From an uncultured Bacilli bacterium (GTDB lineage: Bacteria > Bacillota_I > Bacilli_A > RF39 > UBA660), in NCBI GenBank assembly GCA_910583945.1, contig CAJTYF010000025.1, positions 1-23,001 on the forward strand: a DNA stretch of 23,001 bases, given 5' to 3'. Positions 20,788 to 23,001 of this stretch are shown here, piece after piece; within the stretch, counting starts at the first letter, position 1; each line of letters begins with the position of its first letter. The notes beneath the pieces are model-generated. The model was not told the origin of the DNA. It worked only from the letters and a program-made list of their open reading frames with translations, and did not search any database. Both the position numbers and the translations under genes were made by a program.

Positions 20788-20816
20788 AACACAAGGGAAA
20801 AACTCTTGTGTTTTTT
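20788..20816 (+). terminator. Attenuator-type terminator in the recombinase D leader
   Basis: AACACAAG (20788-20795) and CTTGTGTT (20805-20812) form a perfect 8-bp stem followed by more T residues. It lies between the promoter and the ATG at 20853. Confidence 0.7.
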
Positions 20817-20852
20817 GCTGTTAAAAGAAAAAATGAAAGGAATGTGATATTT

Positions 20853-22724
20853 ATGAATGAAGAAAAGAAAATTTGTGGCATCTATACTCGAGTGAGCACA
20901 GAAGACCAAAAAAGAGAAGGCTTTAGTTTACCAGAACAAAAAGAAAGATTAGAAGCAATGTGTAAATACAAAGGCTATGAAATTTATGATTATTATGAAG
21001 ACGCTGGAATCAGTGCTAAAACTGGAAATAAAAGACCAGAATTTGATAGAATGTTAGATGATATTAAAAATAAAAAGATTAATACTATTGTTACCTTAAA
21101 ACTAGATAGATTAACTCGTAGCGTTTATGATTGGGAAAATATTATGAAATTTTTAGAAGAAAATAATGCTTACCTTTATTGTGCAAATGATGAAATCAAT
21201 ACCACGAATGCCAATGGAAAGTTAGTATCAAGACTTCTTATGAGTGTTAGTCAAAACGAAATCGAAAGGACAAGTGAAAGAACCAAAGTAGGACTTGCTG
21301 GAGCAATTAAAAATGGTAACATACCTAATCAAACTCCATTAGGATTTAAAAGAGATGGTAAAAAATTAGTACCTAACCCACTAACTAAAGATATTATTGT
21401 AAGAATGTATCAATTATATTTCGAAGGAAATAGTTATCAAAAAATTGCTAATATCTTCAATGAAGAAAATGTTGCTAATAAAAAATGGCGAGATAATACC
21501 ATTTTAGAAATGATAGAAAACCCACTATACAAAGGTGATTTTATTCATGGTAAGAAAACAAATAACCCTATCTACTATGAAAATGTAGTTGAACCAATTG
21601 TTAGTAAAGAAATGTGGGAAAGTTGTCAAGTGCAAAAGAAAAAGAACTCGAGAAATTATATGAGGATTAAAGAATACTTGTTTTTACAAAAATTAAAGTG
21701 TCCTAAGTGTGGAAGAATTATGGGTGGAAAAGCAACTTATAAAAAGAAGAATGATACGACTTATTATTACTATGGTTGTGAGAAATGCAAAAATAATATC
21801 AAAGAAGATAAAATTGAAGAATCTATAATTCATTTATTAAGTGATATTTTAGAATATGATTCAGTTGTTAATGAGTTTTTCTTACCAATGTTAAAAACAA
21901 AATTAGAAAACCCAAAAGTAGAATTATTTAAAGAATTAAAAGTACAAGAAATGAAAAAAGAACGAGTTAGAAATGCTTATATCAATAATGCTTTTACTTT
22001 AGAAGAATATAAAAAAGAAACAGAAATCATTGAAAATAATATCAAAATATTAGAAAGAAAAATTCTAGAAACCGATCAAGTCGAAGATTTAAGATTTACG
22101 AAAGAAGATATTTTAATCAAACGAGATATAGATTTTATTAATAAAATAAAATTGCCTAACCTTTATAACAAAATTGTCGTTACTTGGAATGATTTAACAA
22201 GAAGTGAAAAATCAAAAATCGTAATGAATTATATAGAAAATATAACTTTAAAATTAGATATGGAAGGAAATTATGTTGTCGATAATCTTAATTTTAGGAG
22301 TACCTTCTATAAAGATTTTAAAAAATTATTTGATGAGGGTTATATTGATTGGAAGATACCAAAAGTAGATATGGATGGTATTGGTTATGTAAGATATTCT
22401 AATTATTTACCAGAAGAAAAAGTTTGTGAACATATTATGAGATTAAGAGAATATTATAATGTTTATTACTACGAAGGTGTCTTTGATTTTGAAACCAAAA
22501 GATTTGATTCGAAAAAATATGATGATGCTGAAGTGGTAAGAATCTTTCCATTAGAAAAACTAGACCAAACAAAAACGACAATCAATATGGGAATGATTAG
22601 TGTTAAAAAAGATAGTGAAACTCGTGTAGAAAATGAAGAAGAATTGTTTGATACAATTCCACCAGATAACATAACGAGTAATGAATATATTATTGCTAGT
22701 CAAGGACAACAATGTTGCTCGTGA
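20853..22724 (+). CDS. Recombinase D: large serine recombinase
   Basis: The 623-aa protein has the resolvase domain (GIYTRVSTEDQKREGFS with catalytic Ser15; KLDRLTRSVYD; ERTSERTKVGLAGAIKNG), the recombinase domain (about 160-270: LVPNPLTKDIIVRMYQLY, NPLYKGDFIHGKKTNNPIYY), a zinc ribbon (LKCPKCGRIMGGK and CEKCKNN) and a coiled coil (about 365-420). I chose ATG 20853 because AAAGGA lies upstream; a GTG at 20808 would start in the leader terminator. It is the intact paralogue of split recombinase A and points outward to the right edge. Its last residues (ASQGQQCCS) are encoded within one arm and the loop of an inverted repeat and do not match A, so the C-terminus may have been altered at a recombination junction. 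Confidence 0.92.
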   Translation: MNEEKKICGIYTRVSTEDQKREGFSLPEQKERLEAMCKYKGYEIYDYYEDAGISAKTGNKRPEFDRMLDDIKNKKINTIVTLKLDRLTRSVYDWENIMKFLEENNAYLYCANDEINTTNANGKLVSRLLMSVSQNEIERTSERTKVGLAGAIKNGNIPNQTPLGFKRDGKKLVPNPLTKDIIVRMYQLYFEGNSYQKIANIFNEENVANKKWRDNTILEMIENPLYKGDFIHGKKTNNPIYYENVVEPIVSKEMWESCQVQKKKNSRNYMRIKEYLFLQKLKCPKCGRIMGGKATYKKKNDTTYYYYGCEKCKNNIKEDKIEESIIHLLSDILEYDSVVNEFFLPMLKTKLENPKVELFKELKVQEMKKERVRNAYINNAFTLEEYKKETEIIENNIKILERKILETDQVEDLRFTKEDILIKRDIDFINKIKLPNLYNKIVVTWNDLTRSEKSKIVMNYIENITLKLDMEGNYVVDNLNFRSTFYKDFKKLFDEGYIDWKIPKVDMDGIGYVRYSNYLPEEKVCEHIMRLREYYNVYYYEGVFDFETKRFDSKKYDDAEVVRIFPLEKLDQTKTTINMGMISVKKDSETRVENEEELFDTIPPDNITSNEYIIASQGQQCCS

Positions 22725-22740
22725 AATCCTTGACTAGCAA
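22693..22740 (+). repeat. 14-bp inverted repeat spanning the recombinase D stop codon
   Basis: TTGCTAGTCAAGGA (22693-22706) and TCCTTGACTAGCAA (22727-22740) are perfect inverted arms with a 20-nt loop that holds the TGA stop. No T run follows. It could be a transcript-stabilising hairpin, a recombinase site or an insertion scar. Confidence 0.75.
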
Positions 22741-22804
22741 AAGTAAGAGTAATAATGGAATTAGTTTAAAACAAAAAAATATATTTTTCTTGTTTTGAAC
22801 TTAT

Positions 22805-22937
22805 CTATCAATAGAAAAATTTTTGTTAACTTTTTTCAAAAAGTTAGACTTGCTTATGTAGTTTTATTCCATTACGAAGTTTTGGAATATTACGAATAAA
22901 GCAAGAGCGGATTCTAAGGTGTTAAACCTTAGCCCCC
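22805..22937 (+). terminator. Hairpin series downstream of recombinase D
   Basis: After the stop-codon hairpin come AACTTTTT/AAAAAGTT (about 22828-22846) and the conserved CGGATTCTAAGG, 7-nt loop, CCTTAGCCCCC motif (22908-22937), which matches the motif after recombinase A (78-104) in everything but the loop. The remaining bases from 22741 are AT-rich with no ORF. Confidence 0.5.
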
Positions 22938-22947
22938 ATATCTTGTT

Positions 22948-23001
22948 TGTACTGAACCCCAAAAGTTGGACAGATATTTTATATTACTGGTTCAAGGATC
23001 G
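22948..23001 (+). mobile_element. IS150-type (IS3 family) terminus, partial, right edge
   Basis: From TGTACTG at 22948 to the end the sequence is the exact reverse complement of 1-54. The element would extend rightward out of the window. The exact match extends one base into each flank (55 bp). Confidence 0.55.

Overview
The window is AT-rich, low-GC DNA that uses TGA as a stop and TGG for Trp, with Gram-positive style Shine-Dalgarno sites, TTGACA/TATAAT promoters and many intrinsic terminators. This suggests an uncultured member of the Bacillota (Bacilli/Clostridia-like, possibly a gut lineage). The assignment is inference; no rRNA gene is complete enough to place it. Four large serine recombinases (LSRs), a MobV relaxase, a TnpV-like protein and IS termini mark it as an accretion zone of mobile elements around a small chromosomal core.

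Layout. (1) 1-54 and 22948-23001 are inverted copies of one IS150-type IS3-family terminus, so both window edges lie in a repeat. (2) 141-1606 and 9904-10367 (minus) are the two halves of one LSR gene, recombinase A. It is cut by (3) an 8.3 kb integrative mobilizable element (IME B, about 1603-9907). IME B carries a MobV relaxase, an unknown protein plus a nitrilase-family hydrolase as cargo, an XRE repressor with a membrane protein, small helix-turn-helix proteins, an SSB-like protein and its own LSR, integrase B. Removing IME B at the shared TGTC restores a perfectly in-frame 641-aa recombinase A. (4) 10533-10807 is a frameshifted small gene upstream of recombinase A. (5) 11076-13373 is an operon of a DUF1016 PD-(D/E)XK nuclease, a serine hydrolase and a methyltransferase, followed by a possible 5S rRNA 3' remnant. 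(6) 13516-16402 (minus) is a Tn4451-like module: small protein, LSR C, an 80-aa protein and TnpV, lying downstream of tRNA-Gly. (7) 16500-19891 is a chromosomal core: tRNA-Gly, a Ku/LigD non-homologous end-joining operon (Ku, ligase, PE-POL) and tRNA-Thr. (8) 19897-22937 is a second LSR cassette (small protein, a 0.4 kb region with three phased repeat arrays, LSR D) downstream of tRNA-Thr.

How it fits together. Cassettes A, C and D share one plan: tRNA or tRNA-like 3' end, terminator, a small protein of about 91-94 aa with a TNL-x-x-x-EP core, then an LSR. The small protein may be a recombination directionality factor or regulator. A and D also share a promoter plus intrinsic terminator in the LSR leader and a common 3' hairpin motif. 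The strongest novelty is in IME B. The integrase B reading frame runs across attR, so the integrated form ends in six residues borrowed from the target gene. In the excised circle the same frame runs through attP and gains a 48-residue tail encoded at 1607-1754. Integration itself would therefore switch the recombinase C-terminus.
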